Positions 25,901-35,636 of a stretch of 64,000 nucleotides of DNA are shown here, piece by piece (the first letter of the stretch is position 1; each line of letters starts with the position of its first letter). Both the position numbers and the translations under genes were made by a program. This stretch comes from Acidobacteriota bacterium (lineage in GTDB: Bacteria > Acidobacteriota > Blastocatellia > Pyrinomonadales > Pyrinomonadaceae), in the NCBI GenBank assembly GCA_016700175.1, contig CP065003.1, forward strand, positions 251,001-315,000. Direction: 5' to 3'. Under the pieces are notes generated by a model. It did no database searches, was not told where the DNA came from, and saw nothing but the letters and a program-made list of their open reading frames with translations.

Positions 25901-26161
25901 GCCGTAATCTGCGACCACGGTTCCGGATGCCATTGCGGCCTCGCGGTCAGCTTCGTTTCTCACACTGATCGAGACGAGCTCATTGGCCGCGTCCCGGATC
26001 GCTTCCGTGATTCGGTCGGGCTTCGAGAAACGTCCGGTCCCTCTCGGGGTCTCTTTGTCCTGCGCACTTTGGCTCCGGGCCAAAAAGACGGTACCGGCGA
26101 TCACGATCGAGAACAATCCCGAAAGCACTAGAAAACTGCGGAGTGAAAAAAAGCGCATCAT
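22949..26161 (-). CDS. Secreted subtilisin-like (S8) peptidase with FG-GAP propeller
   Basis: This is a 1070-residue exported protease. A signal anchor lies at residues ~8-30 (FLVLSGLFSIVIAGTVFLA). The pro-region is followed by an S8 domain with Asp333/334 (SISDDGVG), His about 369 (GGHGHINASIVAG), the oxyanion Asn480 (FSAGNSG) and Ser572 (GGTSHSAPQIAG). A P-domain-like beta region follows (PVRIALVWTDPPGTSDPALVNDLDL). The last ~300 residues are FG-GAP repeats almost the same as those of the 16295-17425 protein. Two adjacent ATGs (26161, 26158) are possible; GAAGG lies upstream. It is likely an extracellular protease tethered by the propeller. Confidence 0.92.
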   Translation of the reverse strand: MMRFFSLRSFLVLSGLFSIVIAGTVFLARSQSAQDKETPRGTGRFSKPDRITEAIRDAANELVSISVRNEADREAAMASGTVVADYGREIVVARRKNAPDAITSLDERALDTRINLPGKRFEPSELPSELQESAVPPGGSYYIVQFGAHAKDEWLDAVRDLGADVIQYVPNQAFIVYADAEAAQGLRDHSRVRWTGRYLPEYKVSELGRGRAESFGAAQTEFHVAVFKRSDLSRVHRDISSVPGLEILEVQEPGFGFIDLFTVRVSGDAVNRLAGISDVFRIDPYEKPVAEDERAAQIVAGNYTNTTTIAGPGYDPLAQFGVDGTGVTVSISDDGVGIPGNGGFYITPANAVDGPLRGATAGAEGGHGHINASIVAGSTPFGGLDPTSYNYGRGVAPGAHIINIPFLKTGNTTTDAQSVDDTVSTAGPNGVKGSIINNSWGSGTNGNSYDSFASLWDGFVFDASFAGTVDPITVVFSAGNSGVSGLTRPKMAKNVISVANSENLRTELGGANADNIDDMRDSSSRGPAADGRIKPDITAPGTYIAGSRSGALSGVWGAIDANHVYSGGTSHSAPQIAGVAALFTQFWKNNNGGLNPSPSLVKAAILNSGQEMTGFGSNTPLPNGDEGWGRVNMKLIFDSETSTIFQNETTQMFEPGFATVIDGAVGNSSKPVRIALVWTDPPGTSDPALVNDLDLTVTVGGTEYKGNVFNAGTSETGGTADNRNNVEIVRLPAGVPAGTPVSIEISSIALNGDGIPGNGDTTDQTFSLVAYNVSDQAAASPAVFDFDGDGSTDVSVFRPNAGALSGSPAPEGSTAQWWLLRSSDSGTRGLAFGTSTDVPVAADFTGDGKTDVAFWRPSSGEWFILRSEDDSFFAFPFGSNGDIPAPGDFDGDGKADPAVYRPSSGTWFIVRSSDGGLSVVPFGVAADQPIVADYDGDGKDDVGVYRAPDNQFWLLRSTDGVKAFQFGAPGDRTAVGDWTGDGKADVAFFRPSSSEWYVIRSEDDSFFAFPWGATGDIPSPGDFDGDGKFDPAVWRPSDRTWYIFGTTSGFEAVQFGSNGDVPLPSSVSVN

Positions 26162-26284
26162 CCCTCTATCTACCTTCTCTTGTTGGAGCTTGTTACCGCG
26201 AAGCCGCACTATACCTCCTGCGGACCACCAGGAACCGTGTTGTAAGTGGATGGGCGCGAACGCAGGCTCCGCGCCCTTTCTTGC

Positions 26285-27631
26285 TCAGATCGAAGCCGCG
26301 ATCGATTCGTCGAAGATCTCGAGCGCGACGTCGGCATTCTCTTTCGTGAGGATCAGGGGCGGCGACCACCTGATCGTCGAGGTCCCGCAGCCGAGGATGA
26401 TCAGGCCGCGGTTAAAGCAATCGACCTCGATCCTGTCCCTCAACTCGACCGCCGGGGATCCGTCCTCGTTGACGAACTCGACGCCGAGCATCATTCCGAG
26501 GCCGCGCACGTCGCCTATGCAGTCGTACTTCTCCTGAAGGCCGCGGAGCCCTTCTTTAAGGTAATCCCCGACCTCACGCGCATTGTCGACAAGGCCGTTC
26601 TCTAGCAGTTCGATCGTCTTCAGCGCGGCCGCAATGCAGACGGGGTTCCCGCCGAAGGTCGATGCGTGCGCGCCTTTGTGCCACGACATTATCTCCGACT
26701 TCGCGACGGTTGCGCCGATAGGAAGCCCGGAGCCGATGCCCTTCGCGAGGCACATTATGTCGGGCTTGACCCCCGAATGCTCGATCGCGAACATCTTCCC
26801 GGTGCGGCCCATTCCGCTCTGGACCTCGTCAACGATCATCATTATCCCGTGGCGGTCGCAGATCTCGCGGATCGCCTTCAGGACCTCCGGCGGCATCGGG
26901 ACGTACCCGCCTTCGCCCTGGACGGCTTCGATCACTATTCCCGCGACCTCTTCCGGCGGTGTTGTCGTTTTGAACAAGCGGTTCTCGATCCAGTCGACCG
27001 TTCCCATACAGCAAGTTCCGTCATCGCACTTTCCAAGGTTGAACGGGCACCGGTAGCAATAGGAATACGGGACGTGGGTAACATCGATCGCCTGTCGCAT
27101 AAACCCGAGCCTCTGAGCCCGTTTCGATGAGGTAAGCGATAAAGCTCCCAGCGTCCTGCCGTGGAAGGAGCCGAAGAACGAAATAAACTTCTGGCGCTTG
27201 GTGTGGTACATCGCAAGCTTGAGTGCGGTTTCCACCGCCTCGGCTCCGGAGTTTGCGAAGTGCGTCTTCGTGTCGCCCTCGATAGGACAGATCTCGTTCA
27301 GCTTGCGGCCAAGGTCGGGCATATGGCGGTAGTAGTAATCGGTGCCGCACATATGGATAAGCGTCTTCGCCTGCCGCGTGATGGCCTCGACGATCTCCGG
27401 ATGGCAATGGCCGGTCGAGCAGACCGCGACGCCTGCATTGCAGTCCAGAAACGTGTTGCCGTCGACGTCCGTCATCCACACGCCCTCGGCGTGGTCGGCG
27501 ACAAGCTTGTAGTCGGGACGCGGATAGCTGGGCGTGACGTACTTCTCGTCTTCAGCGATCACCTGCCTGGCGTTCGGGCCTGGCAGTTCGGTGTTTATGG
27601 TCGGTCTTTTCACATCGGTGGTAGGTATCAT
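26285..27631 (-). CDS. Class III PLP aminotransferase (acetylornithine/4-aminobutyrate type)
   Basis: The product has 448 residues. PLP-fold motifs are clear: FANSGAEAVETALKLA, FFGSFHGRTLGALSLTSSK, MMIVDEVQSGMGRTG and the Schiff-base Lys in CLAKGIGSGLPIGA. The Cys-rich insert YCYRCPFNLGKCDDGTCC is typical of an archaeal/bacterial subgroup annotated as acetylornithine aminotransferase family, some members of which are broad-specificity amino-acid racemases. No arginine or GABA genes are adjacent, so the substrate is unsettled. GGAGG lies 7 bases before the ATG. Confidence 0.88.
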   Translation of the reverse strand: MIPTTDVKRPTINTELPGPNARQVIAEDEKYVTPSYPRPDYKLVADHAEGVWMTDVDGNTFLDCNAGVAVCSTGHCHPEIVEAITRQAKTLIHMCGTDYYYRHMPDLGRKLNEICPIEGDTKTHFANSGAEAVETALKLAMYHTKRQKFISFFGSFHGRTLGALSLTSSKRAQRLGFMRQAIDVTHVPYSYCYRCPFNLGKCDDGTCCMGTVDWIENRLFKTTTPPEEVAGIVIEAVQGEGGYVPMPPEVLKAIREICDRHGIMMIVDEVQSGMGRTGKMFAIEHSGVKPDIMCLAKGIGSGLPIGATVAKSEIMSWHKGAHASTFGGNPVCIAAALKTIELLENGLVDNAREVGDYLKEGLRGLQEKYDCIGDVRGLGMMLGVEFVNEDGSPAVELRDRIEVDCFNRGLIILGCGTSTIRWSPPLILTKENADVALEIFDESIAASI

Positions 27632-27922
27632 TTCTTTTCCTCCGTATCACAGATCTTTGCGCCAGAGGGCGCGCCAAATTCTTCCGGGAGTCCGCTGACA
27701 CGGGTCCGGCTTCAGGGCGGAGGAATGCCTAGTCGCCGGCGAACAGGTCGGGACGGGTGGAAAGGGGCCTAAGACTGGCAATGCATCTGGATGTCATACC
27801 TTTCGGAGAAACTCCAAATATATCAGAAAGAAAATGCCTCAACAACCAATGTTTTCGGGCTTTCCGGCGGTTTTCGGGGACGTCGCTTTGCCGTATCGGC
27901 GATGAGGTGGAAGAATTGAAGA

Positions 27923-29965
<2,043 letters not shown>

Positions 29966-29979
29966 CGATCTGCTCCAAC

Positions 29980-30024
29980 AAAAAAGAAAAGCACCGCGCC
30001 ATTTCGGCGGGTGCTTTTTCTTTT
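29980..30024. terminator. Bidirectional intrinsic terminator
   Basis: AAAAGCACC...GGTGCTTTTT arms enclose a GC-rich loop region, with A- and T-rich flanks on both sides. It lies between the convergent yyaL-type gene and the first lipoprotein gene and can serve both. Confidence 0.8.
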
Positions 30025-30040
30025 GAAAGCTCTTCAGCTC

Positions 30041-30358
30041 TTAGTTGCCGGTTGCTTTGTTTACAGCGTCCTTGGCAGCGTCGGTAGCCTTGTTGGCAGC
30101 TTCCTTTCCGGCTTCCATAGCCTTGTTGGCAGCGTCGCCAGCCTTGTTGGCAGCTTCCTTCATGTCATCCATAGCGTTGGTGTTCGAACCGCTGTTCGAA
30201 TTCTCGCTGGTGTTAGCTTCCGGCGACTCTTCAGGAGTAGCCGTGTTTTCCGTGTTGGTGTTGTCGGCATTCGCGTTATTCGAATCCGAGGGGGCCGGGC
30301 ATCCCAGGCCGAAAAGGCCGAGAGCCAAAACCAAGGTCAAAAGAAAAATCTTATTCAT
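30041..30358 (-). CDS. Small lipoprotein with amphipathic Ala/Lys repeats (paralogue A)
   Basis: The product is 105 residues with a lipobox (LGLFGLGCPAPS), so it is envelope-anchored. An Asn/Thr/Glu/Ser-rich linker leads to a helical tail of repeated (A/K)GDAANKAMEAGKEAANKAT type, similar to LEA-like 11-mer repeats. The start region, promoter and leader match those of the neighbouring gene at 30547-30798, so the pair arose by tandem duplication. The tails differ, being helical here and Ser/Pro/Asn-rich there. Function unknown. Confidence 0.85.
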   Translation of the reverse strand: MNKIFLLTLVLALGLFGLGCPAPSDSNNANADNTNTENTATPEESPEANTSENSNSGSNTNAMDDMKEAANKAGDAANKAMEAGKEAANKATDAAKDAVNKATGN

Positions 30359-30409
30359 TGTTGTAGAGTTCTCCTGTCTTCTTCAAAGATAAATTGTCTT
30401 CTTAATCAA

Positions 30410-30488
30410 AATGACTGCTTTTACACAGTCATTCTTCTGACTTTGTCAGAACAACGGACAATATAGAGAACCGCTGTTCGATAGTCAA
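30410..30488 (-). promoter_or_regulatory. Promoter and leader hairpin of lipoprotein A
   Basis: Reading the minus strand: TTGACT (30488-30483), 17 bases, TATATT (30465-30460). A leader of about 95 bases follows. It contains a hairpin with AATGACTG/CAGTCATT arms (30410-30433) and another, TTCTGAC-TTT-GTCAGAA (30435-30451). The same TTGACT-N17-TATATT and an AATG...CATT hairpin occur in paralogue B. Confidence 0.65.
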
Positions 30489-30490
30489 AT

Positions 30491-30529
30491 GAAAAAAGGC
30501 ACAATATCAGCGAATTTGTGCCTTTTTTT
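30491..30529 (-). terminator. Intrinsic terminator of lipoprotein B
   Basis: AAAAAAGGCACAA (30492-30504) pairs with TTGTGCCTTTTTTT (30516-30529). On the minus strand it ends in T6, directly after the lipoprotein B gene. The -35 of paralogue A begins only 3 bases beyond it. Confidence 0.85.
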
Positions 30530-30546
30530 CAGTTTGTTTCAGCAGC

Positions 30547-30798
30547 TTAAGACGTGGAATTGTCTTCCGCGTTGCTGTTGGATTCCGTGTTGCCGCCACT
30601 GTTCGAACCCGCGTTCGATCCACTGTTGGTGTTGTCAGGGCTGGCCATCGGGCTCTCAGCGGGCGATTCAGCCGGCGATTCTGCGGGCGAAGCGTTTTCG
30701 GTGTTGTTAGCACCGGCGTTGTTGGCGTCACCCGGAGGACATCCGATACCGAATATGCCGAGTGCCAGCACTGCGGTCAAAAGCAAGATCTTCTTCAT
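30547..30798 (-). CDS. Small lipoprotein with Ser/Pro/Asn-rich tail (paralogue B)
   Basis: This 83-residue protein has a lipobox in LALGIFGIGCPPGDANNAG, close to that of paralogue A. The mature part is low complexity: three AESP repeats (SPAESPAESPAESP), then Asn/Ser/Gly-rich sequence. It is probably an extended, disordered surface or periplasmic lipoprotein. The ATG at 30798 is chosen over an upstream frame because AGGAG and the signal peptide support it. Tandem duplicate of the 30041-30358 gene. Confidence 0.82.
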   Translation of the reverse strand: MKKILLLTAVLALGIFGIGCPPGDANNAGANNTENASPAESPAESPAESPMASPDNTNSGSNAGSNSGGNTESNSNAEDNSTS

Positions 30799-30847
30799 AC
30801 TTAACAATCTCCTGTCTTCTTCAAAGATTAAGTAAAGCTCTAACCAA

Positions 30848-30927
30848 AATGCACCGGCAGCACCGGTCATTCAGTCGTCTTCGTTTGGAACACAAGCCAA
30901 TATAAAGACCGATTTGCCTTAAGTCAA
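30848..30927 (-). promoter_or_regulatory. Promoter and leader hairpin of lipoprotein B
   Basis: On the minus strand TTGACT (30927-30922), 17 bases, TATATT (30904-30899) match paralogue A exactly. The leader hairpin at 30848-30871 (AATG.ACCGG / CCGGT.CATT) is in the same place as in A, but its inner stem sequence differs while pairing is kept. Confidence 0.65.
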
Positions 30928-31042
30928 ATCAAAATTGACTCGCAAAATCGGCAGTTGTCAACGGATAAACCGAATGGAAGTGCGTCTCTGGAGCCCCCGA
31001 TCGGCCGGTATGGGGTTCAAAAAGAAGGTCATTGACTAAACG

Positions 31043-32368
31043 ATGTTTAAGCGTTTATCTTCAGACCAAGGCTCCCGGGGAACGTCCGTGGGAGCTCGCT
31101 CATCCACTTGTCCCTGGTTTGTTCCAATGAGGGAAGACCCCTCCGACAAATACGGTCCAAACACGTCAGCGGCACGATACAGCCTGCTGGCAGCGGCAGC
31201 ATTGTGCCTGCCCCTTCTGGCGCTCGCCGTGTCCGCGGCGGTCTTCCCGACCTCCGTTCCTTTCAGGGTCTTCTCGGTAGCGGCGCTGTTCGCCATACAG
31301 TTCGTAGTCGTCGTGTATTTGATCGCCGGTCCAGCCGCGCTTGGTCTGCCGATCAGAAAAGAAGCCGGGGAGGGAAATGAAGCTGTTTTTGATCCCGAGA
31401 CCGAAGAGCGCCTGCAGGTCCTCGAAGAGGCGGGGAACCTTCTCGGCGGATCGCTGAAACTGCGAGACATGTTCCGCATAGTTGCCGCGAAGTCGTCTGA
31501 GATAGTCCGGATGGAAGACCCCGTGCTCCTTGTTACAGGTTCCGGAGCCAGGGAACCGCGGGTCATCGCACCTGGGATGATGAGGGACCAGGTGCCCGCG
31601 GGACTGCGGGAGCTGGCCGCCGAGGCCGAAGGGAAGCGATCTTCTGTGGTCCGCGCCTCGGGCGAGGCCGAATCGGTCCGTTGGTTTTCGGTTCCGCTTT
31701 CCAGGGCAGGCGAGGTGTTCGCCGTCATTTCGGGGAGGCTTGCTGATACTTCCCGCGACGAGAGAAGCACCATCATTCTTCTGGATGCCATAGCGGAAAG
31801 AGTTTCTCCATTCGTTTTTGCGGCGCTTTCTTTGGACGAGACAGTGTCAAACGCACTGGTCGACGGGCTGACAGGTCTTCCAAACGGACGGGCGTTCGAC
31901 CTCGTCCTCGAAAATCGTGTCGCCGAGGCCCAGCGTGCGAGGGGCGGAGCGAGGTTGATTGTCCTCGCAATGGACATCAAGGACTTCTCGGGCGTCAACT
32001 CGCGATTCGGTCACGGGACGGGCGACCGACTGCTCGTCTTCGCCGCGGAGGTGATCAGGGATCAGATCCGGAAGATGGACCTTGTCGCGAGGACCGGCGC
32101 CGACGAGTTTCTCGCCGTACTTCCATCAGCAGGTCCGGAATCCGCCGACGCGGTTGTGAGAAGGATCCGGAATGAACTCGCCGAAAGGAACTTCGAACTT
32201 CCGAACGGCGAGCCGGCCGTCGTTGAGATCAACATCGGGTCGTCTGCCTACGGTACGGATGCAACGAATGCCTCCGATCTTATAGCCCTTGCACGCGCCG
32301 AGCGTGACGGTTCGAAACCCGCCAAAAGCAACCAAGTTCTCAGGTTCCCCACCAAACACGGCAATTGA
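31043..32368 (+). CDS. Membrane diguanylate cyclase with GAF-like and GGDEF domains
   Basis: The product has 441 residues. Two membrane segments lie at ~45-95 (SLLAAAALCLPLLALAVSAA and VAALFAIQFVVVVYLIAGP). A GAF-like region follows (~125-265), then a GGDEF domain with DGLTGLPNGRAF and DIKDFSGVNSRFGHGTGD. The active-site motif is GADEF (352-356) rather than GGDEF. An inhibitory RxxD site (RKMD, 343-346) sits at the standard 5-residue distance. It would make cyclic di-GMP if the G-to-A change is tolerated. The start could also be the ATG at 31127, but neither has a clear ribosome site. Confidence 0.85.
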   Translation: MFKRLSSDQGSRGTSVGARSSTCPWFVPMREDPSDKYGPNTSAARYSLLAAAALCLPLLALAVSAAVFPTSVPFRVFSVAALFAIQFVVVVYLIAGPAALGLPIRKEAGEGNEAVFDPETEERLQVLEEAGNLLGGSLKLRDMFRIVAAKSSEIVRMEDPVLLVTGSGAREPRVIAPGMMRDQVPAGLRELAAEAEGKRSSVVRASGEAESVRWFSVPLSRAGEVFAVISGRLADTSRDERSTIILLDAIAERVSPFVFAALSLDETVSNALVDGLTGLPNGRAFDLVLENRVAEAQRARGGARLIVLAMDIKDFSGVNSRFGHGTGDRLLVFAAEVIRDQIRKMDLVARTGADEFLAVLPSAGPESADAVVRRIRNELAERNFELPNGEPAVVEINIGSSAYGTDATNASDLIALARAERDGSKPAKSNQVLRFPTKHGN

Positions 32369-32555
32369 ACCCGTACGGGCATCCCCGATGTCAGAAATCC
32401 GCAACTCGCGGTGTGTTTCTCTTGAACGCCAAAGGTGTATCCGATCGGCCGGAAGGATCCGGCCAGTCCCGCAAAATAATAAACATTCGGGGCGCCGGAA
32501 CCGTTATAAACACCGACTCGGCAGATTAACGATCAATCATTCGGATCAAAGCGTT

Positions 32556-35363
32556 ATGCAGGCTGGCGACAGATTAGGCAGATACGAGATCAAGGAACTT
32601 GTTGGCTCGGGAGGCATGGGCGAGGTCTACCGCGCCGTGGATGAACAGCTCGATCGTGATGTCGCGCTGAAGGTCCTGCTGCCCGAGTTCTGTTTCGAAA
32701 CGGACAGGGTCAAGCGATTCAAGTTCGAAGCTAAGGCCGTATCGGCGCTTAACCATCCGGGGATCATTACCATTCACGAGATCGTGGAGGAGGGCGAGAA
32801 GCTCTTCATCGCCACAGAGTTTGTGAACGGGGGAACCGTTCGCGACAGGATCGAAAGGGCCGACCTGAGCCTCTACGAGTCGATCAAGATCGCCGAGCAG
32901 GTCGCCGACGCTCTTTCGGTCGCTCACGATGCGAACATCGTACATCGCGACATCAAGCCTGAAAACATAATGGTCCGTTCCGACGGATACGCGAAAGTAC
33001 TGGACTTCGGCCTTGCGAAACCTATCGTCCAGGCAGTAGCGGGCGCCGAAGACGCAACGATCCAGCTTGTGAAAACCCAGCCCGGACTTGTTATGGGCAG
33101 TGTGCGATATATGTCTCCGGAGCAGGCGCGGGGAAGGGAAACGACCGGCACGACCGACGTGTGGAGCCTGGGGATCGTGCTTTACGAGATGATCACCGGA
33201 CAGAATCCATTCGACGGCGAGACCATCAGCGATTCGATTGCGGCGCTCATTCACAAGGAGCCAGAGCCGCTTGCGGACGTCCCGGACGAACTCAGGCGCA
33301 TTATCAGGAAATGTCTGAACAAGCGGGCGGAAGAGCGTTACCAGAATATTAAGGACCTGGCACTCGACCTGAGAGAGGTACGAGCCGGGATGGAACAGCA
33401 CACCTCGGGAGAGATCCTCGAACCTGTGACGCATCCGGTCGGCTACCCGAAGCACAATACCTTGGAAAGCAAGACGCTGATCCACCGGACGATGTCCACC
33501 GAGAACCTGACCGAAGCACAGCCAAAGGGCGGTTTCAGCACCCGCGAGAATACTATCGGATGGAAGATCGGGCGCGGATTGCTTCCCACGGCCGCTCTCG
33601 TCACGGTTGTTCTAGCCGTCTTTGCCGGATGGTACTTTGCGCCGAAGCTGTTCAGTTCTGGTCCCCAGCCGTTTCAGTCTCTGCAGGTCTCGAGACTGAC
33701 CGATAACGGTCGCGCGCATTCGGCGACTGTTTCACCTGACGGCCAGCTCACAGTGTTTGTCGACAGGCAGAACGAGAACCCGAGGCTTGTGGTCCAGCAG
33801 ATCGCATCCGGGACGGTGATCGAGATCGTTCCGCCTACCAAGCTCGAGTTCCAGCAGCCGGTGTTCTCCGCCGATGGCAACTTCGTCTATTACGTAACGG
33901 TGGACCGGGGCGTCGGGACTCTTTTCAAGGTGCCGTCCCTTGGAGGTAAGAGTACCCAAATAGTGGTTGACATCGATTTCAGGCCGGCGCTCACCTCCGA
34001 CGAGAAACGGATCGCATTCATAAGGCACAATCCCAACACGGGAGGTGACACCGTTTTTTTCGTCGATCCGGACGGCAAGAACCTGAAGCCTTTCATACAC
34101 ACGAAGGACATCGGGTTTGACAAGCTGACCGAGCTCGTCTGGACGGACAATGACCGGAAACTGCTGTTGGCCGGGCTTACCTCGAGCGAGACACCGATCC
34201 AGAAGACGACTTTGATCGCGATCGACGTTGAAACCGGGAAACCGGTCGAGTCGCCCGAGGTCGAGCTGATCAATTCTGAAGGCTGGTCATACGCTTCGAA
34301 CTTCCATCCCCTTGATGACGGGTCGGGATACCTGTTTGTGGGGAAGAGGGACGAAGACGACACGCGACAGATATGGAACCTGCGGCTCGCGGAAGGCCGC
34401 ATCGATTCGGTGACCACCGACACCAGCGATTACGAAACTCTCAGCGTGTCGGGCGACGGAGGGGTGATCATCGCGACAAAGTCCGACCGTATTTCCGGAT
34501 TGGTCGAGATCGACCGCCAGGGAAAAGTTGCGAGACAGGTGAAGCCGGAAAGCAAGAATTTTCTTGGTCATTTGGGAATCGCAGAGATGCCGGACGGAAG
34601 CATCATCTTCACGAAAAGCAGCGGCAAGAACGCCGACCTGTTTGTGCTCGAAAAGGACGGAAGCAGCGAGCGCCAGCTTACATCGGACAGCGGCTACAAC
34701 CTGCTCCCGGCAGTGACGCGCGACGGCCGCTACATCGTCTTCTGTTCCACCCGGGACGACTCTTACGGGATCTGGCGGATGAACGCCGACGGTTCGGAGC
34801 CGCGGCTGCTTTCCAAGGTCGCGAACGGACGGGACATGATGCCCCAGATCGCGCATGACGGCAGAACGGTGTTCTTCGTTCGTCAGCTGAACGACGGCAG
34901 CAAGGGCCGGTTGATGCAGGTTTCTATCGATGGCGGAGAGGCAAGGCCCCTCTTCGAAGGAAACCGTTCGGCCGGTGTAATGCCCCAGCTCTCGAGAGAC
35001 GGAGGCAAACTCGCGTTCATAGAGTTCAAATACGACGAGAGCACCGCGGACTTCAAGTCTTATGTCAAGCTTGCAGAAGTGGAGGGCGCCAAAGCGAAGA
35101 TGACTGACGACGTGATAACAAGAGAGATCGGTCACGTATTCAGGTGGCGTCCGGACGGCGAAGCGCTTACGTATATCAGCAAGCAGGGCGCCGACAACCT
35201 TTTTGAGTTCGCTCCCGGCGCGGAAGAACCGAAACCTCTCACCGAGTTCAGCGGCGGTATGCTTATGAACTTTATCTGGTCGAACGACGGCAAGAGCATC
35301 TACGCCGTTCGCGGGATGATCAACAGCGACCTCGTGCTGATACGGGACCTGGCGAAGGCGTAA
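32556..35363 (+). CDS. Ser/Thr protein kinase with TolB-like beta-propeller
   Basis: This is a 935-residue membrane kinase. The N-terminal Hanks-type domain has GSGGMGEVY (18-25), Lys39 (VALKV), Asp132 (HRDIKPEN), Asp150 (DFGLAK), YMSPEQARG and DVWSLGIVLYEM; all catalytic residues are present. A membrane helix lies at ~345-365 (AALVTVVLAVFAGWYFAPKLF). The outer part is a WD40-like/PD40 propeller (TVSPDGQLTVFVDRQ, YIVFCSTRDDSYGIWRMNADGSEP). Such kinase-propeller fusions are abundant in Acidobacteria. The ATG at 32556 is chosen because the kinase fold starts there. The cue is unknown. Confidence 0.93.
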   Translation: MQAGDRLGRYEIKELVGSGGMGEVYRAVDEQLDRDVALKVLLPEFCFETDRVKRFKFEAKAVSALNHPGIITIHEIVEEGEKLFIATEFVNGGTVRDRIERADLSLYESIKIAEQVADALSVAHDANIVHRDIKPENIMVRSDGYAKVLDFGLAKPIVQAVAGAEDATIQLVKTQPGLVMGSVRYMSPEQARGRETTGTTDVWSLGIVLYEMITGQNPFDGETISDSIAALIHKEPEPLADVPDELRRIIRKCLNKRAEERYQNIKDLALDLREVRAGMEQHTSGEILEPVTHPVGYPKHNTLESKTLIHRTMSTENLTEAQPKGGFSTRENTIGWKIGRGLLPTAALVTVVLAVFAGWYFAPKLFSSGPQPFQSLQVSRLTDNGRAHSATVSPDGQLTVFVDRQNENPRLVVQQIASGTVIEIVPPTKLEFQQPVFSADGNFVYYVTVDRGVGTLFKVPSLGGKSTQIVVDIDFRPALTSDEKRIAFIRHNPNTGGDTVFFVDPDGKNLKPFIHTKDIGFDKLTELVWTDNDRKLLLAGLTSSETPIQKTTLIAIDVETGKPVESPEVELINSEGWSYASNFHPLDDGSGYLFVGKRDEDDTRQIWNLRLAEGRIDSVTTDTSDYETLSVSGDGGVIIATKSDRISGLVEIDRQGKVARQVKPESKNFLGHLGIAEMPDGSIIFTKSSGKNADLFVLEKDGSSERQLTSDSGYNLLPAVTRDGRYIVFCSTRDDSYGIWRMNADGSEPRLLSKVANGRDMMPQIAHDGRTVFFVRQLNDGSKGRLMQVSIDGGEARPLFEGNRSAGVMPQLSRDGGKLAFIEFKYDESTADFKSYVKLAEVEGAKAKMTDDVITREIGHVFRWRPDGEALTYISKQGADNLFEFAPGAEEPKPLTEFSGGMLMNFIWSNDGKSIYAVRGMINSDLVLIRDLAKA

Positions 35364-35379
35364 GCCCTTCGGGCCGTTC

Positions 35380-35600
35380 CAGGCTCCAAAACTAGAGTTC
35401 CATATTCCAAGTTCCAGGTTCCAAGTGTCTGAGCCGCCGCTTTGACTCTTGACCCGGCATTTGACCTTTCTGATCGAAGAAACGGCAACCCATTTTGAGT
35501 AGTGAAGATATCGGTCCTGTAGACGGGACCCCGGATCGTTGAGCCTGAAACGCCAACTTAGAACTCGGAACCATGAACCTGAAAGCTGAGTTATGGAATT
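35380..35600. repeat. GTTCCA-type iterated repeats
   Basis: The 270-base gap carries GAGTTCCATATTCCAAGTTC and relatives just after the kinase gene. Related 'ACTTAGAACTCGGAACCATG'-type strings lie near 35560. They belong to the same family as 12944-13016. No gene or clear promoter is seen. Confidence 0.5.
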
Positions 35601-35636
35601 CCCGCATTTGAAGAGCTCGTGCTATCTTCTCCCGAT

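Noticed and set aside
27632..27922. Riboswitch ahead of the aminotransferase
   Set aside because: The ~290-base gap contains GC-rich segments but none of the conserved cores I know (glycine, lysine, SAM, TPP) could be recognised.
31043..31126. Alternative later start for the diguanylate cyclase (31127)
   Set aside because: No ribosome site precedes it either, so the longer form was kept with a note.
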